A stretch of 64,000 bases of DNA from Prevotella melaninogenica (GCF_013267595.1 NZ_CP054011.1:1-64000), one strand, 5' to 3'; counted from the stretch's first letter, positions 18,687 to 27,619 are shown. Program-made: numbers and translations. Notes: generated by a model not told the origin, from the sequence alone.

Positions 18687-19573
18687 AGAACCTTATACTG
18701 TTAATACGTCCACATCAATGGATTAAGAATCTTATCGTCTTCCTTCCAGTCTTCTTTGGAGGTGCTTTACTGCAATGGGAAGCGGTTTATGCGGGGTTAA
18801 TCACAGTCCTGTCATTTAGTCTGACGGCCTCGTCAATCTATTGTCTGAACGATATTGTCGATGTTCATGATGACCGTCAGCACCCAGTGAAATGTCATCG
18901 TCCAATGGCATCGGGGGCTGTTAGCATTACACAGGGCTATATATTGATGGGATTGATGTTTGTTCTGTCGATGAATTCGACCTTTTTGTTGCATGCACAT
19001 CAGGTCGAAACAGCCAGTGTAATCATCTTCTATTGGCTGTTAAATATAGGTTATTGTCTCCGCTTGAAGCGTTATGCAATCATTGACGTGTGTGTTGTTG
19101 CCTTCGGATTTGTACTTCGTATCCTTGCTGGAGGATATGCAACAGACATACATCTGAGTAAGTGGATTGTTCTGATGACATTCTTGTTAATGCTCTTCTT
19201 GTCCTTTGCAAAACGCCGTGACGATGTTGTGAGGATGAACGAGACTGGCCATGCACCTCGCCAGAATACGATTCGTTATAATCTTACGTTTATCAATCAA
19301 GCCATTACGATTACAGCGAGTGTCACCCTCGTGTGCTACATTATGTACACAGTAAGTCCCGAAACCATCGCAAATTTCCATACGGATCACCTTTATCTGA
19401 CCAGTGTCTTTGTACTTTTGGGGCTACTACGTTATATCCAAATATCAGTTGTCGACAAGAAGAGTGGTGACCCAACGAAGGTGATGATACACGACCGTTT
19501 TATGCAGCTCATCGTCTTAGCCTTCGGACTTGCCTTCCTTTTCATTATCTACGTACTTAAGAATATCCAATAG
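18683..19573 (+). CDS. UbiA-family prenyltransferase, decaprenyl-phosphate phosphoribosyltransferase-like
   Basis: The 296-residue polytopic protein has the UbiA metal-diphosphate motif NDIVDVHDD at residues 56-64 and a second Asp-rich region around KRRDDVV. The opening IRPHQWIKNLIVFLP closely resembles decaprenyl-phosphate phosphoribosyltransferases (Rv3806c type), which join PRPP to a polyprenyl phosphate. The adjacent HAD phosphatase and GtrA genes fit a polyprenyl-phosphate-pentose route: transfer, dephosphorylation, flipping. No DprE1/DprE2 epimerase pair is in the window, so the sugar might stay ribose. Assignment to UbiA is firm; the substrate is inferred. Confidence 0.85.
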   Translation: MKNLILLIRPHQWIKNLIVFLPVFFGGALLQWEAVYAGLITVLSFSLTASSIYCLNDIVDVHDDRQHPVKCHRPMASGAVSITQGYILMGLMFVLSMNSTFLLHAHQVETASVIIFYWLLNIGYCLRLKRYAIIDVCVVAFGFVLRILAGGYATDIHLSKWIVLMTFLLMLFLSFAKRRDDVVRMNETGHAPRQNTIRYNLTFINQAITITASVTLVCYIMYTVSPETIANFHTDHLYLTSVFVLLGLLRYIQISVVDKKSGDPTKVMIHDRFMQLIVLAFGLAFLFIIYVLKNIQ

Positions 19574-19576
19574 GAC

Positions 19577-20182
19577 ATGAGAAAGATATATGCTTTCGAC
19601 TTCGATGGCACACTGACTACTAAGGACACTCTCCTTGAATTTATCCGCTTTGCAAAAGGAAGCGGACAAATGTTTCGTGGTTTTCTACTCTTTTCACCCC
19701 TCCTCATACTGATGAAACTGCATCTTTTCCCTAATTGGAAGACAAAGCAAAAGATATTCTCCTACTTCTTCAAAGGGATGAATATTAACGATTTCAACGC
19801 ACTTTGCACACGCTTTGCAGAGCAAAACAAACATCTACTTCGTCCTGCAGGAATAGAGAAAGTAAGACAGGCTATCGAAGAAGAACAAGCTACTGTACTT
19901 ATCATCAGCGCAAGCATTGACAACTGGGTACAACCTTTTTTCGATGAAATCGATAGAAAGATACAGGTAATAGGGACGCAAATAGAAACAAAGGGAGGTC
20001 GTCTAACAGGACAATTTACCACTAAAAACTGCTATGGACAGGAAAAGGTGAATCGCCTCACAGCACTTTATCTACATCGTGAAGCCTACGAATTAATCGC
20101 CTTTGGAGATAGTAGAGGCGATAAAGAACTACTTGATTTTGCAGACAAAGCCTTTTACAAACCTTTCAGAAATAAGAAATAG
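19577..20182 (+). CDS. HAD-IB family phosphatase
   Basis: The 201-residue protein has HAD motif I DFDGTLT (residues 8-14), motif II LIISASID (about 108-115) and the Asp pair of motif IV in FGDSRGDKELL near residue 176. It belongs to subfamily IB, with a helical cap like SerB. The gene begins 3 nt after the UbiA-like gene and ends 1 nt before gtrA, so the three are one translational unit. That context suggests it dephosphorylates polyprenyl-phosphate-5-phosphoribose, but other phosphomonoesters remain possible. Confidence 0.88.
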   Translation: MRKIYAFDFDGTLTTKDTLLEFIRFAKGSGQMFRGFLLFSPLLILMKLHLFPNWKTKQKIFSYFFKGMNINDFNALCTRFAEQNKHLLRPAGIEKVRQAIEEEQATVLIISASIDNWVQPFFDEIDRKIQVIGTQIETKGGRLTGQFTTKNCYGQEKVNRLTALYLHREAYELIAFGDSRGDKELLDFADKAFYKPFRNKK

Positions 20183-20183
20183 A

Positions 20184-20573
20184 ATGCTGAAGAATGAAAT
20201 AAAGAACAAGAAAAAGCTTGGTGAAATCGTACGTTTTATCATCGTTGGATCATTAGCTGCAGCCATACAATACGGCACATATTTGCTATTAATATGCTGG
20301 CTACAGCCTCTCATTGCAAATACCATTGCTTACCTTGTTAGCTTCACATTCAACTATATCGCTTCCACACGTTACACCTTCCGTGTAAAGTCTACTACCA
20401 AACGAGGCGTAGGCTTCATCTTTTCGCATATCATCAACTTCCTTTTGCAAAGTGTCTGCCTGAAAATCTTCCTTCTTTTAGGTCTCAGCAAGCAGATAGC
20501 ATTGATTCCTATGTTCGCTATTTGTGTTCCAATCAACTTTCTTTTAGTGCGCTTTTTCTTACATAGGAAGTAA
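20184..20573 (+). CDS. GtrA family membrane protein
   Basis: The product has 129 residues with four transmembrane helices and the GtrA pattern VRFIIVGSLAAAIQYGTYLLL ... NYIASTRYTFR. GtrA proteins are proposed to flip or support transport of polyprenyl-linked sugars (GtrA, Rv3789). The ATG at 20184, 1 nt after the HAD stop, gives the usual family length. An in-frame ATG at 20103 lies well inside the HAD gene and would add 27 unrelated residues. It is the last gene of the UbiA-HAD-GtrA unit and is followed by a dispersed repeat. Confidence 0.88.
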   Translation: MLKNEIKNKKKLGEIVRFIIVGSLAAAIQYGTYLLLICWLQPLIANTIAYLVSFTFNYIASTRYTFRVKSTTKRGVGFIFSHIINFLLQSVCLKIFLLLGLSKQIALIPMFAICVPINFLLVRFFLHRK

Positions 20574-20589
20574 GGTGTTACTCCTTATT

Positions 20590-21176
20590 AAGCCTCAGAT
20601 GCAGCTTGTTTTCATGAAAAGAATTGTTTTTGTTCACAAAAAGAAGTTCCTCAATAAACAGACATATAGCTAAGACAGTCTATTATCTATCCTATTTTCA
20701 TCCTCTTTCATTGAACATCTTTTTATTTCAAGATTTCGAAAAGCTGCAGATAGGTATTTGAAAAATCATTACATAATTTTAAATAAAACACCAATAAATA
20801 ACGGCAAAAACATATATACGAAGCAGTTTTGTAACCATAAGGAAATCAATTGGTTATAAAGTAACAAAGAAAAAGGTGCTTAATTGGATTTCAAAAGGGC
20901 GTTAGTAAGGGTCTTAAAGGGCACCTATTGCAAGCTAATTAGGCGTCTTTTAGAAGCCAAAAGAGCATGTATTGATTTTGAATTGCACGAAAATAATTTA
21001 CAAACTTCAATTAATAAGGGAATAAGTTGTTTGTGAATACAGATAGACTTCGTACCTAATGACGTTTATCATGTAGTTTATCCCCCGTTCTAAAACTATT
21101 TAATTGGGAGGTAATCATACCATATATGTGGATTAAACTCATTCTGTTAACAATCTACGTGTTTAAGGGAAGAACT
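20590..21176 (+). repeat. Copy B of the 0.6-kb dispersed repeat
   Basis: From about 20640 the sequence matches copies C and D, including AAAAATCATTACATAATTTT, the core hairpin (AAAAGGTGC 20871-20879; GCACCTATT at 20921, outer pair lost), GCATGTATTGATTTTGAA and a right end GTTTAAGGGAAGAAC. The left terminal repeat is decayed. It fills the 730-bp gap before the next promoter and contains no supported gene. Confidence 0.8.
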
Positions 21177-21272
21177 TTTATTATCGTGAAAAGAAGTCGA
21201 AATAGTAGGTAGATAGCTACGTGCAAAACGAGTTCTTCTCATTATTTCCTTTGTTAAATGTGCTTTAATTCG

Positions 21273-21280
21273 TACCTTTG
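21273..21280 (+). promoter_or_regulatory. -7 box of the first GT-C-like gene
   Basis: TACCTTTG with TTTG at 21250-21253 and a 19-nt spacer, 24 nt before the ATG at 21304. It starts a new transcription unit just beyond repeat copy B. Confidence 0.7.
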
Positions 21281-21303
21281 TACCAAATAATCAAAGCTAC
21301 TCA

Positions 21304-22653
21304 ATGCACATATTCGATATTTTCAAGGTGAAGAAAGAAGAACGCTGGCTGGCTTTTACCATGTTAGCAGTCTTTGTTACGTTCAATGCGATGGTGATAG
21401 CAAGCCACTATCACGTCTACACCATGGAAGCACATGGTGGATTTTGGAGTGTCTTTACCAAGAATTTTCGTATGTCAGGCTATGATTGCTGGTCGTGGAT
21501 AACGGTCTCGGGAGGTCGTATCCACTTCGTTACTTCACGTCATCCGTTATATCTTACTTTTCTTTATCCGCTCTATCTGCTCAATGATTGGCTCATACAA
21601 AATGTAGGATACAACTTTGCTGTGTATTTCATGGCTGTCATCATTGTCTTTTCGGCATTCTATGCAGTACTCTTTATGTACCGTGTTTTCCGTGAAGTAT
21701 TGGAGTTGAGGCGGAAAGATGCAAGACTACTTACCTTGTTGTTATTCTCTTTTGGACACGTACTTATCCCAACCATGGTGCCCGACCACTTTGTTATTTC
21801 TTTGATGCTCCTCTCTCTGACACTTTACATCACAGGAAAGAAGATGAAGAAGGGACAATTACTAACAGCTTGGCAATCGTTAGTTCTAACCTTCTTCACG
21901 GCAGGAATGGCAACTTCAAATGGGGTGAAGACCCTGTTGGCAGGCTTATTCACCAATGGGAAGAAGGTATTTACTTGTAAGTTTATTTCTATCGGAGTAG
22001 TCCTTCCATTGCTCTTATTACTTGGTATTCAACAGTCTCAATATTATCTTTTGGAGGTTCCACAGCAAGCGGTTGTTCGTCATATCGAAAGTGAAGCACT
22101 AAAGAAGAACCCACAGAAGGTACTCGAACATAAGAAGCAAAGAGATGAATGGCAGCGAACACACCTCGGTCAGCCTGTTGGAGACGGGGTGATAACGAAG
22201 TTGATGGATGTCTCTACACCACGTGTTCCAACCATCGTAGAGAACTTCTTTGGTGAGTCTATTCAGCTTCATCAGCGTTCGTTATTAAAAGATGTTTCGT
22301 GGGAACGACCTATCTTCGTGGAGTACAACTGGAGCGTGAATTATATCATCGAGGCTTTTATAGTCCTCTTATTTATAGTCGGTATTGTGTTTAGCTATAA
22401 GCAACGGTTCTTTAAAATGCTTTTAGCTTGGTTTGCTTGTGACCTCACCTTGCATCTCATCCTCGGATTTGCCGTCACTGAAGTGTATATAATGACTTCA
22501 GGATGGGCATTCATTATTCCCATCTCCTATGGTTATTTACTGAAACGATTGTCGATGAAATGGCTAAAATTGATGCGCGTAGCGTTAATCATGCTAACCA
22601 TCTACCTTTGGATTTACAATGCAGGACAGACAGTCTATTACTTAATGTCGTAA
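21304..22653 (+). CDS. Polytopic membrane protein, GT-C-like, paralogue 1
   Basis: The 449-residue protein has about ten hydrophobic segments. The first external loop contains SGYDCWSW and then SRHPLYLTFLYPLYLL. An acidic residue followed by an H-P-L motif in that loop is how many lipid-linked GT-C glycosyltransferases (GT39/ArnT/PMT type) look. A second loop holds VENFFGESIQLHQRS and YNWSVNYIIEAF, both conserved in its downstream neighbour. I do not recognise a named family. A role in transferring polyprenyl-linked sugars made by the upstream UbiA-HAD-GtrA genes is inference. Confidence 0.75.
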   Translation: MHIFDIFKVKKEERWLAFTMLAVFVTFNAMVIASHYHVYTMEAHGGFWSVFTKNFRMSGYDCWSWITVSGGRIHFVTSRHPLYLTFLYPLYLLNDWLIQNVGYNFAVYFMAVIIVFSAFYAVLFMYRVFREVLELRRKDARLLTLLLFSFGHVLIPTMVPDHFVISLMLLSLTLYITGKKMKKGQLLTAWQSLVLTFFTAGMATSNGVKTLLAGLFTNGKKVFTCKFISIGVVLPLLLLLGIQQSQYYLLEVPQQAVVRHIESEALKKNPQKVLEHKKQRDEWQRTHLGQPVGDGVITKLMDVSTPRVPTIVENFFGESIQLHQRSLLKDVSWERPIFVEYNWSVNYIIEAFIVLLFIVGIVFSYKQRFFKMLLAWFACDLTLHLILGFAVTEVYIMTSGWAFIIPISYGYLLKRLSMKWLKLMRVALIMLTIYLWIYNAGQTVYYLMS

Positions 22654-22682
22654 GCTTAATGTCGTAAGCTTAATGTCGTAAG
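22641..22682 (+). repeat. Three tandem 14-bp repeats across a gene junction
   Basis: CTTAATGTCGTAAG occurs three times in direct succession at 22641, 22655 and 22669. The first copy ends paralogue 1 (Leu-Met-Ser-stop) and the last ends 2 nt before the ATG of paralogue 2. Each copy contains ATG-TCG-TAA, a two-codon open frame. Confidence 0.9.
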
Positions 22683-22684
22683 CT

Positions 22685-24109
22685 ATGTGGATGAAGTTTA
22701 TTAAAATAAGAAAAGGCGAGCGCCTTTCGGTTTGTTTATTCCTCCTGTGGCAGCTCATCATGCACGCCACAGTGATTATTCCTTACTATTCGGTGTTCTC
22801 AAGAATATCAAAGGATTATCGGAAAAACATCCTCGATTGGTTCCATGTGTCAGGTTTCGACCCACTCACTTATTGCGTTGTTACCGACTGGACTACAGCC
22901 TACGATGTGCATAGACACCCTTTATTGGCTTTTTTCTACTATCCGGTCTATCTTATTAATCAGGGATTAATGAGCTTATTGGGCATTAACTGTGTACAGT
23001 TCTTGGTTGCTATCGTCCTTCTCATCAGTTCCCTTTATGCGTTCCTTTTAATGATACGAATAGGAAGAGAGCTCCTTCATCTCTCGCAACGAGAGTCTTC
23101 TGTACTTGCTTTTTTACTCTTCTCCTTCGCATACGTACTATTAGCAGCTATCTCACCCGACCATTTCATCTTGTCGTTATTTCTTATTCTTTTAGTGATT
23201 TATGTGACAGGTAAGCAGATGGCAGAGCATAAACCCTTGAAAAAATGGCAGACGATTGTCTTCTTTATCCTTACTGCTGGCGTATCACTTAATAATGGAT
23301 TAAAGGTGTTATTAGCTGATTTTTTCTCAAAGGGAAAGCGTTTCTTTCATCCTAAGAACCTCATTTTTGTTGTCATCTTACCTTCCGCAGCAATCTGGAG
23401 CTTTGGTCTTTGGGAGTACAAAACGTTCGTTGCCGATAGTGTCAATACGCGAAAGGAACACGAAAAGAAAGCTGTAAAGGATGAGAAGACTAAGATGTGG
23501 AAAGAGTTCAGCGATACTACGCTTCTTAAAGATAGTAAACAGCAGAAAGAAGTGTTTGCGTTACTATGGAAAAAACACCGAAAGGCACAGCTGAAGGCAA
23601 AGTATAGCGCACCACAATATGCTCATTCTGGTACGCCAGTGAGTAAACAACCGTTCTTGAACTGGACAGATGTGACTACTTCTCGCTGTGAGACCCTCGT
23701 TGAGAACCTCTTTGGTGAGTCAATACAGTTGCACCAGAAGTACACGTTATGTGATGTTATTCGCAATCGCCCAGTCTTCGTTAGTTATAACTGGGTCGTA
23801 AACTATATTGTTGAAGGTCTTATCGTCTTACTCTTTTTAGGCGGAATCTGGGCTGGTAAACGTAGTAAGCTGATGTGGATGTGTTTGTCATTCTTCGCCC
23901 TTGACATGATACTTCATATAGGCTTAGGGTTTGGTATTAACGAGGTATATATAATGACAGCGCATTGGGCTTACGTCATACCGTTGTGTATAGGTTGCCT
24001 GATAAAGTCAATGAAAGGTGGGATTAGGAATGCTATCACCCTACTGACAGCCTTGATAGCTTTCTTCCTCATTGTTTATAACAGTGCGCTCGTCATCTTC
24101 ACACTATAG
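22685..24109 (+). CDS. Polytopic membrane protein, GT-C-like, paralogue 2
   Basis: The 474-residue protein is a divergent duplicate of its upstream neighbour. Shared blocks are SGFD with RHPLLAFFYYPVYL in the first external loop, SPDHFILSL, SLNNGLKVLLADFFSKGK, VENLFGESIQLHQK and YNWVVNYIVEGLIVLL. It has an extra charged insertion of about 50 residues (around 255-310). An alternative start at 22691 (MKFIKIRKGE) would drop two residues. The pair probably arose by tandem duplication and may form a heteromer or act on different acceptors. Membrane glycosyltransferase function is an inference from the loop motif. Confidence 0.75.
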   Translation: MWMKFIKIRKGERLSVCLFLLWQLIMHATVIIPYYSVFSRISKDYRKNILDWFHVSGFDPLTYCVVTDWTTAYDVHRHPLLAFFYYPVYLINQGLMSLLGINCVQFLVAIVLLISSLYAFLLMIRIGRELLHLSQRESSVLAFLLFSFAYVLLAAISPDHFILSLFLILLVIYVTGKQMAEHKPLKKWQTIVFFILTAGVSLNNGLKVLLADFFSKGKRFFHPKNLIFVVILPSAAIWSFGLWEYKTFVADSVNTRKEHEKKAVKDEKTKMWKEFSDTTLLKDSKQQKEVFALLWKKHRKAQLKAKYSAPQYAHSGTPVSKQPFLNWTDVTTSRCETLVENLFGESIQLHQKYTLCDVIRNRPVFVSYNWVVNYIVEGLIVLLFLGGIWAGKRSKLMWMCLSFFALDMILHIGLGFGINEVYIMTAHWAYVIPLCIGCLIKSMKGGIRNAITLLTALIAFFLIVYNSALVIFTL

Positions 24110-24116
24110 TAAAGTT

Positions 24117-25079
24117 ATGGAAAACAAAGCCTCTGTATCAATAGTCCTCTGTACTTACAATGGTGAGAAATACGTGAGGGAGCAGATAGACTCACTGCTC
24201 GCTCAGTCTTATCCTATCCATGAGATTATCATTCAAGATGATGGATCGACGGATCAGACATGGGAGATACTACAAGCGTATGCGTCAAAACATGCTGTTA
24301 TTCGTACTTTTAAGAATGAAGGCGAACATGGTGTTAATGCGAACTTCCTTTCTGTATTGCATCGTACAACAGGTGATTACGTTGCCATTTCCGACCAAGA
24401 TGATATCTGGGAGAGGGATAAGATAGAGACACAGATGCGTTGTATAGGAGATAAGTTGCTATGTAGTGGACACTCACGCCCCTTCTCGACGGATGGTTCC
24501 TTTGCTTATTTCGACAATAGACCACGTAATGTGAATATCTTTCGAATGATGTTCTTAGGTCTACCGGGCCACACCTTATTATGTAAGCGAGCATTGATTC
24601 ATCTCCTACCACCCCTCGAGAGTCCTGTTTTTAAGGTCACTCTTTACGATGCAGTGTTGAGTATTATTGCCGCATCCTACGACAGTATCGTGTATTGCAA
24701 TAAGGTGTTAGTGAACTTCCGACGCCATGCAGAGGCTACTACCTACAATGATTATAGTAGTAGTCTACCCTCATGGAGGAATGCTCTCACTGAGTTAACG
24801 TGGAGTCTGAACCATTATAAAGAGATACGTAAGAAGGTTGTTCCCATCTTTCAAGGTAAGCTTATGTTGATGGAGGGCTTATATTCAAATATACACGATT
24901 TCATCGAAGCCCGCGAAGCAATGCGAATGGAGACCAAGCAGGGCGTCTTTGCTTTCTTACGTTTACAATATCTACTAACGAAGAACTATAAGAAGCTCTT
25001 TCATACATCAGGTGGTGGACCTATTAAGCTACTTCGTGCTATGCTTTATCCTATCATGCAGTTGTACATGTACCACTAA
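24117..25079 (+). CDS. Family 2 glycosyltransferase
   Basis: The 320-residue protein begins ENKASVSIVLCTYNGEKYV, the GT2 nucleotide-binding opening, followed by IQDDGSTDQTWEIL and the metal-binding SDQDDIWERDKI. The acceptor/base region with VNFRRHAEATTYN is like rhamnosyl- and similar O-antigen transferases. I start at the ATG at 24117, 7 nt after the preceding stop; the frame from 24072 would overlap that gene and lacks the fold's first strand. It is the last rightward gene of this run and converges on the flippase gene. Confidence 0.9.
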   Translation: MENKASVSIVLCTYNGEKYVREQIDSLLAQSYPIHEIIIQDDGSTDQTWEILQAYASKHAVIRTFKNEGEHGVNANFLSVLHRTTGDYVAISDQDDIWERDKIETQMRCIGDKLLCSGHSRPFSTDGSFAYFDNRPRNVNIFRMMFLGLPGHTLLCKRALIHLLPPLESPVFKVTLYDAVLSIIAASYDSIVYCNKVLVNFRRHAEATTYNDYSSSLPSWRNALTELTWSLNHYKEIRKKVVPIFQGKLMLMEGLYSNIHDFIEAREAMRMETKQGVFAFLRLQYLLTKNYKKLFHTSGGGPIKLLRAMLYPIMQLYMYH

Positions 25080-25090
25080 GATTAATGCTA

Positions 25091-26533
25091 TTACCCTTTC
25101 TTACGATGAAAGTAATTGAGACACTCCTTTAGTGTTTGCGAACCTCCCATCTTCATTACGATATAATAGAGTAGGGCTGCCAAGACGACTCTCGTCAGCA
25201 ATAGAAGTAGAAGACTCTGTATCCATAAGGTAATGAGATAGGTTGAAATCATTACCGCCACGGATGTTAATAGATAAGGACATATATCTTTAAGGATATC
25301 TATGAAGCGTATGCCAATCTCTTTATGTGCAAAGAACTGCCACACACCCAACCAAAGGATAGTAATAGCTGTATAGACACTCACCATGAAGACGATTCCT
25401 TGTTGGTAACATAGGATAATGAGTCCTACCTGTGCTACGATTAATAAGACCGTACACCACATATAAACAGCAGACTTACCTCGACTGAGAATGAGGTTTT
25501 GATACATTGTATAAAAAGGTAGGAAAGCCCCGATAATACAAAGAATACGCAACAAAGGAATACTCTCTATCCATTTATCTGATATAAGAAGAATGATAAA
25601 TTCGTGCGATATCATCGCTAATCCGAACATAGCAGGAAAGACCAAAAAGGCGGTAAAACGCATCATTTTTCTAAACACATTTACTTGCCTTTTGAGGTCA
25701 TTATTCACCTCTACCAATACTGGTTGCGCTACTTGTGACACTGTTCCTGATACAAACGTGCTTGCCATTGTGTCCCACTTGAAGGCTTGAGAGAAGTTAC
25801 CCACCACCTTTGCTGAGTATAAACGACCGAAGATAAAGGTTAGAATATTCTGACTAATCGTGTTGATAATCGTCGTCACAAGAATCTTATAACTAAAGGA
25901 AAACATCTTCTTCACAGGTGTAAAGTCGATGTGAAAAGAGGGTCGCCAAGGAATTATAAAGAAGCGCCACAGACTTGTAAGGCTGATATAAAGCACCTGC
26001 TGCCAAGCCAAACTCCAATAAGCATAACCCTTTAATGCTAAGATGATTCCTACCACACCCGAAACAATAAGGCAGGTGATACGCAGCAGAGCAGTCTCTT
26101 TGACCATCATGTTTTTAAATAGATAAGCTGATGGAGCTGTACCTAATGAAGAGAAGAGCAGTGATACAAATACGAAACGGGATAGACTGATAAGCTCTGA
26201 ATGATGAAAGAAAGCAGCAATCAGAGGGGCTGAAAAGAAGAGAACGATATATGAAATCCAACCCATTATAGCACTAAACCAAAAGACAGAGTTATAATCA
26301 TTATCCGTTGGACGTTCCATATTGGCAAGCGCAGTAGTAAATCCACTTTCCTGCAATGCCCCTGCAATCGCTGTAAAAACAGCTAACATTCCCATCAATC
26401 CATAGTCGGTTGCCGTGAGCAGACGTGCCAATAAGATTCCAATGACAATATTCAGCAGTTGCATTGTACCATTGTTCAATGCACCCCAAAAGAGTCCTTT
26501 GGCTGTTTTCTCCTTGAGTGTTTCTTTTTCCAT
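25091..26533 (-). CDS. Oligosaccharide flippase (Wzx/MATE-like)
   Basis: The 480-residue protein has about 14 transmembrane helices and the polysaccharide-transporter pattern: an opening KGLFWGALNNGTMQLLNIVI, then LLTATDYGLMGMLAVF, TTALANMERPTDNDYNSVFW and VGNFSQAFKWDTM. It resembles the WzxC/LPS O-unit flippase group and would move a lipid-linked oligosaccharide to the periplasm. It is transcribed leftward, apart from the glycosyltransferase genes on both sides that it probably serves. A TATATTTG box lies about 190 nt upstream. Confidence 0.9.
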   Translation of the reverse strand: MEKETLKEKTAKGLFWGALNNGTMQLLNIVIGILLARLLTATDYGLMGMLAVFTAIAGALQESGFTTALANMERPTDNDYNSVFWFSAIMGWISYIVLFFSAPLIAAFFHHSELISLSRFVFVSLLFSSLGTAPSAYLFKNMMVKETALLRITCLIVSGVVGIILALKGYAYWSLAWQQVLYISLTSLWRFFIIPWRPSFHIDFTPVKKMFSFSYKILVTTIINTISQNILTFIFGRLYSAKVVGNFSQAFKWDTMASTFVSGTVSQVAQPVLVEVNNDLKRQVNVFRKMMRFTAFLVFPAMFGLAMISHEFIILLISDKWIESIPLLRILCIIGAFLPFYTMYQNLILSRGKSAVYMWCTVLLIVAQVGLIILCYQQGIVFMVSVYTAITILWLGVWQFFAHKEIGIRFIDILKDICPYLLTSVAVMISTYLITLWIQSLLLLLLTRVVLAALLYYIVMKMGGSQTLKECLNYFHRKKG

Positions 26534-26719
26534 TAGCTTTTGTATCTCTATGATACGCTGTTTCTTATCTCCCCCTCAGAGTATGTTCTATCTAAAAAAG
26601 AGGTTAGCTGTCTTCTGCTATATAAGGTTTCCTTCGTGAAAGTACTTTTTTCATAGGTGTAGAAAGGGAAGAGATTATTTCTTCTTTCCCACCTTGATTG
26701 GCAGAATCCATTTAGCATG

Positions 26720-26727
26720 CAAATATA
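26720..26727 (-). promoter_or_regulatory. -7 box of the flippase promoter
   Basis: The minus strand reads TATATTTG, leaving a leader of about 180 nt before the flippase ATG. Confidence 0.5.
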
Positions 26728-26796
26728 ACGCTTTTCTTTGGAAAAGCCAAATTCTACATTCTTTGGATTGGTAAAGAGACTTTCCTACGGCTATAT

Positions 26797-27312
26797 TTAT
26801 CTCTTTTGCTTTTTAAGGAAGTCTTCAATAGCTGCTGTGCTTTTTAAATTGGTCGTATCAACATCATGGAGTTCACTGAAATAGACTTCATGATAGAATG
26901 GACCACAGTGTTCCATAATCTGCATCTTATCCATCTGTGTTGCGAATAGTGCCCTAATAATTGTTACCTGATACTTATCGTCTTCAAACGTTATCTTGGT
27001 TGAATCATTCCTTAAGTTCCATAACCATCCAAAGAGTAGTTGTGCGATAATGATGAGAGGAATGCTCATCCATAAAAGTGTATGCAAACAACCGATAGCG
27101 GCATTACCATCTTCCTTCCACCTCCGCTTGATATAGCGGATAAGGAAGAATAGCAATATCCAAGGTAAAGTGCAGACAACTATGATATCTGCACTACGCC
27201 ATAACCTCCAAGGTGATATGCAATTGATTAGCAGCCAAACTACCTCAAGCAACAATAGGTAACCTAAGAGTTTTCTGATTATCCAATAAATCTTATGCTT
27301 TCCAGTCAACAT
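26797..27312 (-). CDS. Hypothetical membrane protein, 171 residues
   Basis: This protein has three hydrophobic segments (about residues 13-30, 40-58, 76-98) and then a soluble C-terminal half of about 70 residues, with KITFEDDKYQVTIIRALFATQMDKMQIMEHCGPFYHEVYF. I do not recognise the family. The topology suggests a small inner-membrane protein with an extracytoplasmic or cytoplasmic domain. It is separated by about 260 nt from the flippase. Its likely transcript carries a repeat of the CTCCGCAC palindrome family in the 5' leader. Confidence 0.65.
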   Translation of the reverse strand: MLTGKHKIYWIIRKLLGYLLLLEVVWLLINCISPWRLWRSADIIVVCTLPWILLFFLIRYIKRRWKEDGNAAIGCLHTLLWMSIPLIIIAQLLFGWLWNLRNDSTKITFEDDKYQVTIIRALFATQMDKMQIMEHCGPFYHEVYFSELHDVDTTNLKSTAAIEDFLKKQKR

Positions 27313-27394
27313 TTCCTATATATGTGTAATCTCTTTCTATGTTTTATACTATCAATAATAACCTCATTTACTGTTTTTAATTGGCGTGTAATTA

Positions 27395-27476
27395 CTCCGC
27401 ACATATGGTGCGGAGGGCAAACACCATAGGTGCTAAGCGTAAACACCACTCGTGCGGAGGGCAAACACCAACACAA
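27395..27476. repeat. CTCCGCAC/GTGCGGAG palindrome family, copy 2
   Basis: CTCCGCAC and GTGCGGAG form 8-bp arms around five bases (27395-27415). A 19-base module GTGCGGAGGGCAAACACCA occurs twice (27409-27427 and 27452-27470), with CATAGGTGC and CACTCGTGC between them. The repeat lies inside the predicted leader of the leftward 171-residue gene. Confidence 0.75.
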
Positions 27477-27508
27477 ATAGCCATAAAGCTGACACCTAAT
27501 TACCTCCG

Positions 27509-27516
27509 CAAATATA
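27509..27516 (-). promoter_or_regulatory. -7 box for the 171-residue membrane protein gene
   Basis: The minus strand reads TATATTTG about 200 nt upstream of the ATG, placing repeat copy 2 in the transcript leader. Confidence 0.45.
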
Positions 27517-27590
27517 AGTATATTAGTTCGAATCATGAAATCAAAACATAAGTTTTTAAAGAGACAGAAGGCGAAGTCATAATCTTTTAT

Positions 27591-27598
27591 TATCTTTG
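27591..27598 (+). promoter_or_regulatory. -7 box of the licD gene
   Basis: TATCTTTG lies 21 nt before the licD ATG at 27620 and probably drives the licD-cytidylyltransferase-epimerase-glycosyltransferase group. Confidence 0.65.
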
Positions 27599-27619
27599 CA
27601 ACAAGTATATTAACGGAAA

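Noticed and set aside
22641..22682. 14-bp repeats as a frame-switching phase-variation tract
   Set aside because: All copies lie after the stop codon of the first gene and before the start of the second, so unit number cannot shift either reading frame; only a spacing effect is possible.
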